DNA of 64,000 bases, from NCBI GenBank assembly GCA_009698575.1, contig WLPX01000001.1:1-64000 (forward strand). Direction: 5' to 3'. A program made the position numbers and the translations under genes. The notes under the pieces are model-generated. The model had not been told where the DNA came from, did not search any database, and was given only the letters and a program-made list of their open reading frames with translations. Origin of the DNA: Actinomycetota bacterium. Its GTDB lineage: Bacteria; Actinomycetota; Actinomycetes; S36-B12; UBA5976. Position 1 is the stretch's first letter. Each line of letters begins with the position of its first letter. Positions 43,808 to 52,858 of this stretch are shown here, piece after piece.

Positions 43808-44233
43808 ATGGTAAAAATTCTCACCGGTAAAACTTCGCACCCTGGCACTGCCCAAGGTGAAGTGTTGCTGCTAACTGAACCTGTTTCATTTTGGGGTGGC
43901 GTCGATCATCATGGCGAAATTATTGATGTGCATCACGCGCAACATAAAGCCAAAATTACGAACAAGATACTAGTAATGCCATCCGGGCGAGGATCGAGCT
44001 CAGCTACTGCAGTGTTAGCCGAATTAATCAGAACAGGCGATGGCCCGCTTGGGATCGTGATGTTGCAATGCGACACGATCCTGGTAATCGGCGCATTGGT
44101 TTCTGCCGAAATTTATGGCATCAGTATGCCAATCGTGGAATTGCAGCAGGCTGAATATGACCAGCTATCTGACGGGATGAATGTTTCCCTAGTTGCAGAC
44201 TTTGAAAGCCAAGTAGCCACCGTAACGATTTAA
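43808..44233 (+). CDS. Aconitase X small (swivel) subunit
   Basis: A 141-residue DUF126 protein. It corresponds to the mobile swivel domain of aconitases, with GKTSHPGTAQGEVL near the start, the PSGRGSSSAT motif at about residue 60 and ISMPIVEL. In single-chain type I AcnX the two domains are fused; here they are separate, as in type II. It starts two bases after the large-subunit stop. Start ATG 43808 is used; an upstream in-frame GTG overlaps the previous gene. Confidence 0.9.
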   Translation: MVKILTGKTSHPGTAQGEVLLLTEPVSFWGGVDHHGEIIDVHHAQHKAKITNKILVMPSGRGSSSATAVLAELIRTGDGPLGIVMLQCDTILVIGALVSAEIYGISMPIVELQQAEYDQLSDGMNVSLVADFESQVATVTI

Positions 44234-44295
44234 GTGCGGAATCCAAATGTCCAAATTTGGTTAGACTTGGTTTGAGATCAATCAGAAAGCCAGCC

Positions 44296-45384
44296 ATGTC
44301 ACGAGTAAGGGAATTTTTCACACCGCGCAATGTTGCGGGCGAAAAAGTAACACCCTTAGACATCTTTAATGCCCCCTATTTTCGCCTAGCCACCCTGACA
44401 ACTATTGCTGGCACCCTTGCTTATTTCATCGGGGCAAACCTGCCTAATGTTTCTGGCGTTACTGCCGCTATCACGGCCATAGTGTCAGTGCGCCACACTT
44501 TTCATGATTCGATTCAGGATAGTTTCCAACAGATTCTCGGTGTATTAATCGGTGGCACTGTTGCGTTCGCATCCATGCAGCTAATTGGGTTTAACTCCGT
44601 TGTTGTAATGCTGGCGATTTTCACTTGCTTTGTTACGGCTCGTCTCTTAAAGCTCGGCGAAGAAGGCGCGATCGCAATCGCTGTGACTGTAATCCTGGTC
44701 GTTGGGCCAAATGTAACTGCGAGCACGATTGAACAACGTTTCTTTGGAGTTTTGCTGGGCGCTAGCTTTGCCACATTCGTTTCTTACTTCGTGCGAAAAG
44801 GTTCACCACAAGATCGCGCACTAAAGGAAGGAATCGAACAATCGTTTGCCATGTCTGCATTACTTAATAGCATTGCAAAAACTTTGACGGAAAACGATGG
44901 CACGGTAGATCCAAAAGTTGCTAGTCGCTGGTTAGCCAAAGCGGAATTCATTTCAAATGAAATTGACGAGATTAAGGCCAATGCCCAATCGGCTCTTGCT
45001 GGATCCGCGTGGTCCCCTGCAATCGACCACGCGGAAGCCAAAGCAGTTGTAGCGCAAATCGAAATGACTGAGGCAACTGCCGGAACTGTGCTGAACATTT
45101 GCCGTGAACTAGTCCTAACATCTGGCAGCTCGCAGCAATTGCCTGCGCTGCTTGCTGCTGCCCTGGCTGGAGTCTTGAGCGCCACTGCTGAAGTTATTTC
45201 GGATCAAGCAGAGATTGCCGAAGACTCCCCGGCTGATGTGCAGCATGAGGATCTCCAGGACTGGCAGATTCAACGGACCAAGGCAATTGCTGAGCTGCGT
45301 AATTTAGATGACACTCAGCCACTTTTAATTGGTGGCTCAATTTTGCGAGATGCGGAGAAAATTACCGAAATCTTGGGTGATTAG
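44296..45384 (+). CDS. FUSC/aromatic acid exporter-family membrane protein
   Basis: About 362 residues. The N-terminal third has roughly five to six membrane segments with ANLPNVSGVTAAITAIVSV and FGVLLGASFATFVSYFV, typical of the FUSC/ArAE group. The remainder is a long soluble, helical domain. Members export aromatic acids or other toxic metabolites, but many have no assigned substrate. ATG 44296 (MSRVREFF) is chosen; the longer frame begins with a TTG in the gap. A 16-base terminator follows. Confidence 0.8.
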   Translation: MSRVREFFTPRNVAGEKVTPLDIFNAPYFRLATLTTIAGTLAYFIGANLPNVSGVTAAITAIVSVRHTFHDSIQDSFQQILGVLIGGTVAFASMQLIGFNSVVVMLAIFTCFVTARLLKLGEEGAIAIAVTVILVVGPNVTASTIEQRFFGVLLGASFATFVSYFVRKGSPQDRALKEGIEQSFAMSALLNSIAKTLTENDGTVDPKVASRWLAKAEFISNEIDEIKANAQSALAGSAWSPAIDHAEAKAVVAQIEMTEATAGTVLNICRELVLTSGSSQQLPALLAAALAGVLSATAEVISDQAEIAEDSPADVQHEDLQDWQIQRTKAIAELRNLDDTQPLLIGGSILRDAEKITEILGD

Positions 45385-45385
45385 T

Positions 45386-45458
45386 TCCTGGCTCACTTAC
45401 TTAGATAAAAAGAAAAGACACCCGAAGGTGTCTTTTCTTTTTAGTAGCGGGGACAGGA
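45386..45458. repeat. Direct repeat copy 1 (initiator-tRNA tail plus terminator)
   Basis: These 73 bases recur at 45606-45678 with a single mismatch, exactly 220 bases away. Read on the minus strand, the unit holds the final 14 bases of the tRNA-fMet gene (T-stem strand and acceptor strand) followed by a 16-bp terminator. This copy has no complete tRNA. Confidence 0.9.
45407..45442. terminator. Strong bidirectional terminator 1
   Basis: A 16-base perfect stem (45407-45422 with 45427-45442) with a CGAA loop (UUCG on the minus strand) and A/T runs built into the stem. It ends the FUSC gene on the plus strand. Confidence 0.88.
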
Positions 45459-45511
45459 ACCGTCGGCCAGTAAAACTGGCCTCCTCCCAAATCCGCGTGC
45501 CGCCAGAAACC

Positions 45512-45541
45512 AAAAATAGAGCCCCGAAGGGCTCTATTTTT
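45512..45541. terminator. Terminator 2 within the tRNA-tail repeats
   Basis: A 13-base perfect stem (45512-45524 with 45529-45541) with the same CGAA loop but unrelated stem sequence. On the minus strand it follows the second tRNA-tail fragment (45544-45564). No gene needs it here. Confidence 0.82.
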
Positions 45542-45543
45542 CG

Positions 45544-45564
45544 TTAGTAGCGGGGACAGGAACC
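45544..45564 (-). repeat. Second degenerate tRNA-fMet tail fragment
   Basis: A 21-base sequence identical to 45441-45461. On the minus strand it is the T-stem strand plus acceptor 3-prime strand of the initiator tRNA, followed by CTAA. It is preceded by an 11-bp perfect hairpin (about 45569-45595), taking the place of the rest of the tRNA. Confidence 0.8.
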
Positions 45565-45605
45565 CTCCTGATTTGCGGTAACACCCGCAAATCAGTCGTC
45601 CCAAA

Positions 45606-45678
45606 TCCTGGCTCGCTTACTTAGATAAAAAGAAAAGACACCCGAAGGTGTCTTTTCTTTTTAGTAGCGGGGACAGGA
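45606..45678. repeat. Direct repeat copy 2, containing the real tRNA-fMet tail
   Basis: The counterpart of 45386-45458, with one difference (base 45615). Its right end is the genuine 3-prime end of the tRNA-fMet gene, and its terminator (45627-45662) is the tRNA transcript terminator. Confidence 0.9.
45627..45662. terminator. Terminator of the tRNA-fMet gene
   Basis: A 16-base perfect stem with CGAA loop, identical to terminator 1. It begins directly after the tRNA 3-prime end on the minus strand. Confidence 0.9.
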
Positions 45679-45738
45679 TTTGAACCTGTGACCTCTGGGT
45701 TATGAGCCCAGCGAGCTACCGAGCTGCTCCACCCCGCG
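45665..45738 (-). tRNA. Initiator tRNA-fMet (anticodon CAT)
   Basis: A 74-base cloverleaf on the minus strand. Three G-C pairs (GGG/CCC) sit next to the CTCATAA anticodon loop, and position 1 (C) faces a U at 72, a mismatch; both are marks of the initiator. The T-loop is TTCAAAT and CCA is not encoded. The downstream repeats copy its 3-prime end. Confidence 0.95.
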
Positions 45739-45782
45739 TCGGTTTCTCAAGGATACGCGAGTAATCCAGTCCAACCAAATCG

Positions 45783-48662
45783 CTAACTTGTGGATTGGGA
45801 AGGTGATGGAACTGGTGTTGGCGTCGGGGTTACTGCAAGATTCTTACCAGCGATCACGCCGCCAGCTGCCGTTGCTCGTTGCAGTGCCTCTGACAGTCGG
45901 GCTTGGGCTTCACCGTAAGCAGCAAAGTCTCCTGCAGCCAATGCAGCAACACCATCGTTATATGCCTGGTTAGCATCCAAAATGGCGTTAGCCAGATCTT
46001 GTTCTGGAGTTGTAGCTGGAGTTTCTGGCGCAGTTGGATCAGTTGGGATCGACGTTTGCCCACTAAATACCTTTTTGAGCGCAGTTGCCAGGTCATCTTC
46101 AAAAGCCACCTTGGATCCGAAGGAAACTAACACCTTGCGAAGCAATGGATAGCCTTCGCCTTGGGATGCGCGAACATAAACCGGCTCAAAGTAAAGTAAT
46201 CCGCCACCCACTGGAAGCGATAACAAGTTTCCAAGTTGTACTTCAGATCCACCACTTCGCAATAGTGAAAGTTGCTTAGACACTTCTGGATCTGACTCGA
46301 AGTTGTTCTGCACTTGTCGCGGTCCAGGAATCGTAGTATTTCGAGGCAATTGCAAAACTCGAATGGTTCCATAATCTTCACCATAATCTGAATTAACAGA
46401 CATAAAGGCCGCAAGGGTTTGTCTCTTGGTTGGTGCATACGTTGTTGTCAATGAGAATGTTGGAGCAGTTTGATCCGGCATCTGCAATGTCAAGTAGTAC
46501 GGCGGTTGTGCTTGACCAACGGTTGGCTTTGTTGGATCTTCTGGAACGATCCAGAAGTCTTGTCCCGAGTAGAAAGCCTGCGGATCACTTACGTGATATT
46601 TAGCTAGCACATCTCGCTGCACCTTAAACATATCTTCTGGGTAACGAATGTGATCTAGTACTTCTGCTGGAATCGCTGACTTAGGCTGAACAACTCCTGG
46701 GAATGCCTTCATCCAGGTTTGTAAAATAGGATCAGATTCATCCCAAGCGTATATAGTTACGGTTCCGTCGTATGCATCTACCGTTGCTTTAACGGCATTT
46801 CGAATATAAGTAATGTTTCCAGCACTTAACGACATCGAGTCGAATTGGGAGTTAACCGAATCTGCAGTCGCATCCCGAAGTGAAATTCGAGCCGAATACG
46901 GGAATTCATTCGATGTGGTGTACCCATCCACAATCCATTTAACTTTGCCATCTACTACAGCAGGATAGGGATCGCCATCAAGAGTAAGCCAAGGAGCAAC
47001 TTTTTCAACCCGAGTCTTTGGGTCACGATCGTAAAGAATCTTTGAATCCGGTCCAATTTGATTCGATAAAAATATATTTGGTTCTTGGTAATTCAATGCA
47101 AATAGTGCGCGCTGGAATATGTTTCCGATTGGGACGCCGCCCGCGCCATCGTAAGTGTTGTTTGTTTGACCGTTTGCGCTCTTGTCATCCGGGTAGTCGA
47201 GCTCAAGTGGATTGCCAGTCCCATCAGCACCAACAATTGAATAAGAAGGAGATTGCTCGCCGAAATACACGCGCGGTTGGTCAATTTCTAGAGTACCTGA
47301 CGGCGGAATGTTACTCTCGGCGAATTTTGGTGCCCCATCACTTTGTGCCGTATTTTCATATGCTGCAACGACGCCATATCCATGAGTGAAAACTAAGTGA
47401 TCATTGAACCAGTTACGTTGATCGTCTGCCAAGCCAGCAAGATTAACTTCGCGCACTGCAACGACTGTGCCGCGCTTTACGCCATCAATTGTGTAGCGGT
47501 CTATGTCCAAGGTATCTGGGAAGGCATAAAAACCGCGAATTTGTTGCAGCTGACTAAATGTTGGCGAAATCAACGCTGGATCGAGCAATCGAATGTTTGA
47601 TATCGTTCCGGCATCCTCAGTTAGCGAGGCAAGTGACGGGTTATCAATGGCCGCATAGTCCGAGAATTTCACATTATCTAAACCATACGCAGTTCGAGTC
47701 GAATCAAGGTTGCGCTGAATGTAGGGAGTTTCACGCTGCAGTTCAGAGGGCTTAACTTGGAACTGCTGAACGAAACTTGGGTAAAGGCCGCCAATTACAA
47801 AAGAGGCACCTAGCATCGCGCCAAAAGCAATAAATGGTAGTGACCAACCACTGCGGAACATTGAGATGAAGAAGAGTACTGCTGTGGCAAGTGCGATATA
47901 AGTAAGAATGGTCTTTGCTGGGACTATCGCATTTACGTCGGTGTACTTAAGCCCAGTAATTAGTGAATCAGATTTAGTTGCAAGCGAATATTTGTCAATT
48001 GAATATGCGCCGGCCTTTAGTAGGGCCAAGGTTCCTAAGAAAAACATTAAGTGACGCCGCGCTGAATCGGTTGACTGAGCGAAGCTTGCGCGCAAGCCAC
48101 CATAAATATAGTGAACGACAATGTTCACGATTAACGAAATGATCAGAATTGTAAAACCAAATCCTAAAAAGAATTTTAGAAAAGGTAAATCAAAGGCATA
48201 AAACGAAATATCTTTGCCAAATTGTGGATCAGTTTGCCCAAATAGTGTTGAGTTTTTCCAAAGTAAGTAAGTTTTCCATTGACTTGATGCAGAAAGTCCA
48301 GTTAATACTCCGAAGGCAATCGGACCTGCGATAAAAAGAACTCTACGAAACGAGTCCAGGCTCTCCCGATACTTTTGTAACGCAAATTCTTCCGGGCTAG
48401 TTGGAATATTAAGTGGACGAGAGCGATAAGCGAGCGTGGCAGACCCCCATAAGCTCAACGCAGTCAATGCGGTGAATGCCACAAATAGGACGGCGCGAAT
48501 AATCAGTTGCTGAGTGAACACATCAGTTCGACCCACGGATCCGTACCATTGCCAGTCTGTATAAAAACCTGCAAATATGGAAAAGACTACAAATAGCCCA
48601 GCAAGGACCATCAGGGTTACGCCAAGCGGGCTACGACGGGGACGCTCTAAATTTATGCTCAC
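45783..48662 (-). CDS. UPF0182 (COG1615) large membrane protein
   Basis: A 959-residue protein. About seven membrane segments fill the first 330 residues, beginning after a short basic cytoplasmic end (LERPRRSP). A large extracellular domain follows (motifs TPYIQRNLDSTRTAYGL, RLLDPALISPTF, FVFTHGYGVV, PWLTLDGDPYPAVVDG). The C-terminal tail is Pro/Thr/Ser-rich. The family is conserved in actinobacteria and counterpart of Rv3193c; function is unknown. It is divergent from the PPA1309-like gene by 51 bases. Confidence 0.92.
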   Translation of the reverse strand: MSINLERPRRSPLGVTLMVLAGLFVVFSIFAGFYTDWQWYGSVGRTDVFTQQLIIRAVLFVAFTALTALSLWGSATLAYRSRPLNIPTSPEEFALQKYRESLDSFRRVLFIAGPIAFGVLTGLSASSQWKTYLLWKNSTLFGQTDPQFGKDISFYAFDLPFLKFFLGFGFTILIISLIVNIVVHYIYGGLRASFAQSTDSARRHLMFFLGTLALLKAGAYSIDKYSLATKSDSLITGLKYTDVNAIVPAKTILTYIALATAVLFFISMFRSGWSLPFIAFGAMLGASFVIGGLYPSFVQQFQVKPSELQRETPYIQRNLDSTRTAYGLDNVKFSDYAAIDNPSLASLTEDAGTISNIRLLDPALISPTFSQLQQIRGFYAFPDTLDIDRYTIDGVKRGTVVAVREVNLAGLADDQRNWFNDHLVFTHGYGVVAAYENTAQSDGAPKFAESNIPPSGTLEIDQPRVYFGEQSPSYSIVGADGTGNPLELDYPDDKSANGQTNNTYDGAGGVPIGNIFQRALFALNYQEPNIFLSNQIGPDSKILYDRDPKTRVEKVAPWLTLDGDPYPAVVDGKVKWIVDGYTTSNEFPYSARISLRDATADSVNSQFDSMSLSAGNITYIRNAVKATVDAYDGTVTIYAWDESDPILQTWMKAFPGVVQPKSAIPAEVLDHIRYPEDMFKVQRDVLAKYHVSDPQAFYSGQDFWIVPEDPTKPTVGQAQPPYYLTLQMPDQTAPTFSLTTTYAPTKRQTLAAFMSVNSDYGEDYGTIRVLQLPRNTTIPGPRQVQNNFESDPEVSKQLSLLRSGGSEVQLGNLLSLPVGGGLLYFEPVYVRASQGEGYPLLRKVLVSFGSKVAFEDDLATALKKVFSGQTSIPTDPTAPETPATTPEQDLANAILDANQAYNDGVAALAAGDFAAYGEAQARLSEALQRATAAGGVIAGKNLAVTPTPTPVPSPSQSTS

Positions 48663-48713
48663 CTAAATACCTTACGTTGAAACTTCTCAGTCTAGATACG
48701 ACAGACTTACCCT

Positions 48714-49226
48714 ATGGATTTTGTCTCAAACCTAGAAGCACTGGTCCGCGAAGTCGAAGACCACGTTGCTGCGGCTGGCTGGGATCAGCCAGTTCGGCTC
48801 TTTGCCCTGGTGCCAACATCCAATCTACTTGCTGCTAATCCAGAATTGGCAGGAGAGTTAGGGATCAGCCCAGAAATGCCCCTGACATCCGTTGAGCAGG
48901 AGCTAGAAGATTCATTAGAACTAGATGAATTGTTGGCAACAATTGCTTGGCCAGATGACGTTGTGGGAGCACTTGTTGTTCTGGAACGAATAGTTTTGCC
49001 ACCGAGCGCTGAATCGGACCTTCCAGTAGAGAGCGACGCTGCCCTGGTGCAAGCCGCCTCAGATCATCCGGAGCGGCGTGACGTGCGAATTGTTAGTGCA
49101 GTATTGCGAACTGGCGAAAACTTAAATGCGTTGCGTTACCGCACCCATGATTCAGCTGATGCTGTAGCCGTTGCAGCGGGGCTCGTTACTCGACTTAATG
49201 ATGCTGTTTCAAAAACTTTTGAATGA
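48714..49226 (+). CDS. PPA1309-family protein
   Basis: A 170-residue acidic soluble protein. The segments NLEALVREVEDHVAAAGWDQP, RLFALVPTSNLLA, WPDDVVGALVVLERIVLPP and HPERRDVRIVSAVLRTG match this conserved actinobacterial family of unknown function. Its place between UPF0182 and the PDZ protease is usual. No ribosome site is obvious before ATG 48714, so a leaderless message is possible. Confidence 0.87.
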   Translation: MDFVSNLEALVREVEDHVAAAGWDQPVRLFALVPTSNLLAANPELAGELGISPEMPLTSVEQELEDSLELDELLATIAWPDDVVGALVVLERIVLPPSAESDLPVESDAALVQAASDHPERRDVRIVSAVLRTGENLNALRYRTHDSADAVAVAAGLVTRLNDAVSKTFE

Positions 49227-49234
49227 CTGAGGGA

Positions 49235-49552
49235 TTAAGGTTGATCTCCGGTATTTAATGGAGTACCCATCATGCGAAGTGCGCCAGTTCCACCTGCAAT
49301 ATTTACAACATCAAAGCCTTGAGATTCCAGGAACATGCCTGCTTGAGCAGATCGCCCACCTGCTTCACAAATTAAGTATTGAGTCTGAGTCTTATCCAAT
49401 TCACTATGACGTACTGGAATAGTTGAAAGCGGAATGTGAACCGCTCCCGAGATATGTCCAGCGACGTATTCATCGGATTCCCGAACATCTACAACTGAAA
49501 CATTCCGATAAATTGCTAATAGCTCTAAAGCTGAAATTTCTAACATGTGCAC
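49235..49552 (-). CDS. Single-domain rhodanese-like sulfurtransferase
   Basis: A 105-residue rhodanese domain (VVDVRESDEYVAGHISGAVHIPL). The active-site loop reads CEAGGRSA, so the catalytic cysteine is present. Such proteins carry sulfur from thiosulfate or persulfides to an acceptor. It converges on the PPA1309-like gene. No specific partner is evident. Confidence 0.9.
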   Translation of the reverse strand: MHMLEISALELLAIYRNVSVVDVRESDEYVAGHISGAVHIPLSTIPVRHSELDKTQTQYLICEAGGRSAQAGMFLESQGFDVVNIAGGTGALRMMGTPLNTGDQP

Positions 49553-49621
49553 CCAATCTGTCGAATTTCTAGTTTATTGCCTAGGCAAGAATTTCTACTG
49601 CCTACAATCGACTGCCTCGAA

Positions 49622-50686
49622 CTAGGAAGCAGTGCAGGGTTTAACTTTGGCGCCCGAGTTAAAGGAGTCAATTGCAGCCATGGCCTCCGAGAGCGTCGAA
49701 ATCGAAGCCACCGTTAACCCATCAGGGATGTGGCCAACAACATCCTGACAGTTTCCCTGTGGGGCTAGAAATAGCACTGCCCCAGCATTTCTAGCGCCGA
49801 TTAGCTTTTGCTGAATCCCACCGATCTCGCCAACTTTTCCATCTGGTGCGATCGTGCCAGTTCCAGCGATTACTTTGCCTTTGGTCAATGCGCCAGGCGT
49901 CAATTTATCGATGATTCCAACCGCAAACATCGTGCCAGCGCTTGGGCCACCGACGCCCGTGACACCAAATTCGATGTCAAAGTTTGCGGAATAACTTAAG
50001 TCAATACCAATTCCAATGTATGGAATTTTCGATTCATCTTCAGTTGTAGCTGGATCATCATCTCGCGCGCCAGAGGTAACTTTAACCTCAAGTTTGGATC
50101 CCTTGCGAATTACTTCAAAGGATAAATCTGAGCCAATCGGCTTGGCGCGCACGGCTGAAACAACTTGCTCAGGTGCAGTCATGACAACGTCATCAACTGA
50201 AACTATTTCATCGCCAGCACGCAAATTGTTTTGAGCAGGAGTGTTCATTCCCACACTTGTAATGACTACTTTTTCATTCACCGGTTGATCTAGATAATCC
50301 ATAGCTGCAGCGATTGCATAACTTTGCGAAGTGCTGAATGCTTCTGCATTCTGCGCAGCATTTTCAGCCGCAGTTTGACCCTCAGGATAAATTGCTTCGC
50401 GCGGTACTACGCGATTGTTTGGATTAATCCAACCCCAAATGGCTTGGAACATATCAAGGCCTTGTTGTGGTCCACCAAATTCACTAATTGTCGTCATATC
50501 CAGCTGGCCTTGCGTTGGATAAGTTTCGGTGCCAGAAATTGAAATTAGTTCAACGCCGCGCTCGGATCCAATTGTGTTAAACACTGGTCCTGGCGTAGTC
50601 AAGACATAAGGAACTGGGATAAACATCGCAGCAATTAGCAATGCCAGTAGCGACCAGGTTAAAGTTGGTTTAAACCTAAATCGCAT
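49622..50686 (-). CDS. PDZ-domain Lon-like (S16) membrane protease, YlbL family
   Basis: A 354-residue protein. One N-terminal membrane segment (LLALLIAAMFIPVPYVLTTPG) anchors it outside. A PDZ domain lies at about 140-215, and the Lon-type protease domain ends the protein with catalytic Ser in GGPSAGTMF and Lys in GIQQKLIGA. Counterpart of Rv3194c. It probably degrades damaged extracytoplasmic or membrane proteins. Confidence 0.9.
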   Translation of the reverse strand: MRFRFKPTLTWSLLALLIAAMFIPVPYVLTTPGPVFNTIGSERGVELISISGTETYPTQGQLDMTTISEFGGPQQGLDMFQAIWGWINPNNRVVPREAIYPEGQTAAENAAQNAEAFSTSQSYAIAAAMDYLDQPVNEKVVITSVGMNTPAQNNLRAGDEIVSVDDVVMTAPEQVVSAVRAKPIGSDLSFEVIRKGSKLEVKVTSGARDDDPATTEDESKIPYIGIGIDLSYSANFDIEFGVTGVGGPSAGTMFAVGIIDKLTPGALTKGKVIAGTGTIAPDGKVGEIGGIQQKLIGARNAGAVLFLAPQGNCQDVVGHIPDGLTVASISTLSEAMAAIDSFNSGAKVKPCTAS

Positions 50687-50842
50687 GTATTAGCCACTCT
50701 CATGATTACTCAAACTATAAGGATTCCAGCGTACGTGAAAACAAACCGGCTTTTGTTCGCCAACAGCAGGTTCAGAAATGATTAACCAAAGCTTGACATG
50801 GGCATAACCTTGAAACGACGAAAGACCAGAAAAGTAGGCATT

Positions 50843-52174
50843 ATGAGTATTCCTTTTGGCTTTGCCCCAGGTGGAGACGGTAATAACGAATTGGCGGACA
50901 TGCTCGAAAACATGGGACGCATGCTCCGCAACGGTGGCGATCCTTCAGGTGGCTCAGTTAATTGGACTAGTGCTCACACTGCTTCGGCACAAGCTCTGAA
51001 ATCTGCTGGAGATCCTGCAATAACTCCTAATGACCAGGAACGATTGCGTACTGCAGCTAATGTTGCCGACCTTTGGCTAAACGGTGCCACCGCATTGCCA
51101 AGTGCCGGTCACACAATCAACGCTGTCACGCGCACTGAATGGTTAGCAACAACATTTGATTCGTGGAAAGTTGTGGTCCAGCCGGTAGCCGATGGCGTTG
51201 CCTCAGTGATGACTGGAATGCTTCCTGCTGGGAATGAAGCGGGATCTATTAACATTCCGGAGGAATTACTAGCTAGCCTTCCGGATGAAGTGGCTGCTAA
51301 TTTACGCGAGACATTGGGCTCGGCAGATTTTGCTGCAATCACTGGTCCCCTAATGGCAATGGCAAAGTCTATGGGCGCAACTATGTTTGGCACACAATTT
51401 GGACAAGCACTTGGCCAGATGACAACTGAAGTGTTAAGCAACTCTGACATTGGTATCCCGTTGAATGCCTCCGGTAAGCCAGGCCTAGTTGTTACTAACG
51501 TGGATGCATTTATCAAAGGGCTTTCCATCGACGAATCCGATGCACGGGTTTACGTAACATTGCGCGAACTTGCGCACCAACGACTATTTGCCGCCGCGCC
51601 ATGGATTCAATCGCAACTTTTAGCAGCAATCTCGGACTATGCACGTGGTGTAAAAATCGACACCGCTGCAATCGAACAAGCAATGACTCAGATTGATCCA
51701 GCCAATCCCGAGAGCATCAACGAAATGATGACTTCATCATTATTTGAACCAACCCAGACTTCCGAACAAATTGCGGCCCTGACTCGAATCGAATTGCTCT
51801 TGGCGCTAATTGAAGGGTGGGTGACTGTTGTTGTCACTGATGCCGCAGGAGCCCGATTACCTTCGGCTAGGGCTTTGGAAGAAGTGTTCCGTCGTCGTCG
51901 GGCGGCCGGTGGCCCAGCTGAAAAAGTATTTGGTGGACTGATTGGTTTAGAAATGCGACCACGCCGAATGCGAGAGGCCTCAGCACTGTGGCAGCGCATG
52001 GCTGAAACTCAAGGCATTGAAGCTCGCGACAATTTGTGGTCGCATCCAGATCTGTTGCCACGTGATTCTGATATCGATGACATCGACGCATTCTTGGCTA
52101 CTGGTAGCGAAGATTTGATGGCTGAGCTTAATAAGGCAATCGAGTCAGCTACCGAAGAGTCAGAAGAGTCTTAG
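50843..52174 (+). CDS. DUF2342 zinc-metalloprotease-like protein
   Basis: About 443 residues, counterpart of Rv3195. The Gly-rich start (FGFAPGGDGNN) and helical body match the actinobacterial DUF2342 family. Where a zinc protease would have HExxH, this protein has RELAH (in VTLRELAHQRLF), so the first metal ligand is missing and proteolysis is doubtful. ATG 50843 (MSIPFGF) is used; the upstream ATG 50798 adds a basic, unconserved leader. Function unknown. Confidence 0.83.
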   Translation: MSIPFGFAPGGDGNNELADMLENMGRMLRNGGDPSGGSVNWTSAHTASAQALKSAGDPAITPNDQERLRTAANVADLWLNGATALPSAGHTINAVTRTEWLATTFDSWKVVVQPVADGVASVMTGMLPAGNEAGSINIPEELLASLPDEVAANLRETLGSADFAAITGPLMAMAKSMGATMFGTQFGQALGQMTTEVLSNSDIGIPLNASGKPGLVVTNVDAFIKGLSIDESDARVYVTLRELAHQRLFAAAPWIQSQLLAAISDYARGVKIDTAAIEQAMTQIDPANPESINEMMTSSLFEPTQTSEQIAALTRIELLLALIEGWVTVVVTDAAGARLPSARALEEVFRRRRAAGGPAEKVFGGLIGLEMRPRRMREASALWQRMAETQGIEARDNLWSHPDLLPRDSDIDDIDAFLATGSEDLMAELNKAIESATEESEES

Positions 52175-52206
52175 TTAAATTTTAAGGTCAATGCAGTTCG
52201 GGCAAT

Positions 52207-52821
52207 TTACTCAGCAGTGAAGTGCTGCTGGGCATGCGAGTAACCATCTAAATACGCTTTTGCTTTTTCATGTTCTGGATAACGTTGCATTAGTTCATAA
52301 AACGCTGGACTGTGATCCGTAATTAGCAAATGGATTAACTCGTGAAAAATCACCGAGTCAATTACAAAATTTGGCATCCGTTGCATTCGATGAGACAGTC
52401 GAATTGCACCATCAGCAGGAGTGCAAGATCCCCATCTGGAATTTTGATTTGTAACCCATCGGATAGTTACTGGTACCGAATGGGTTCGAAACAAATCCTG
52501 GTCTAGATACTTCAGTGATAATTTACGCGCCCGTTGTTCCAGAAGTTTTTGGGAACTCAAGCGCTCATCGCGATCGTCTAGTCGGGTAACAAGTTCTTCG
52601 ACATAAGCATCGATGTCACGCTTAGCCATTCGGGTTGGCACAGTAACTACAGTCTTTTCATTATCTCGATATGCAGTTATGTTTCGCTTTGCTCGTTTGC
52701 TGCGCCGAACTTCAACTGTTGCTAAGTCAGTGCGTTGATAAACAAACTCGACCGGATCAGCATTAACTTCGCTCGCAGAGTCAGGATTATCGAACAGCGA
52801 AGGCTGATTTGATCCCGTCAT
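52207..52821 (-). CDS. M48/YgjP-type zinc metallopeptidase
   Basis: A 204-residue protein of the DUF45/YgjP group. The zinc motif HELIH is followed by LLITDHSPAFYELMQRYPEHEKAKAYLDGY, the family's hallmark end. A preceding VTNQNSRWGSCT is also typical. Start ATG 52821 (MTGSNQPSLFDN) is preferred; a longer frame to 52887 crosses the inverted repeat described at 52859. No clear ribosome site, so it may be leaderless or use the structured leader. Confidence 0.87.
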   Translation of the reverse strand: MTGSNQPSLFDNPDSASEVNADPVEFVYQRTDLATVEVRRSKRAKRNITAYRDNEKTVVTVPTRMAKRDIDAYVEELVTRLDDRDERLSSQKLLEQRARKLSLKYLDQDLFRTHSVPVTIRWVTNQNSRWGSCTPADGAIRLSHRMQRMPNFVIDSVIFHELIHLLITDHSPAFYELMQRYPEHEKAKAYLDGYSHAQQHFTAE

Positions 52822-52858
52822 AGTACTTAACGCTAGTCGAGACAGGTGATAAAAATGA

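Noticed and set aside
45386-45678. CRISPR array
   Set aside because: The repeats are two to three tRNA-tail/terminator copies of uneven spacing, with no short repeats and no cas genes.
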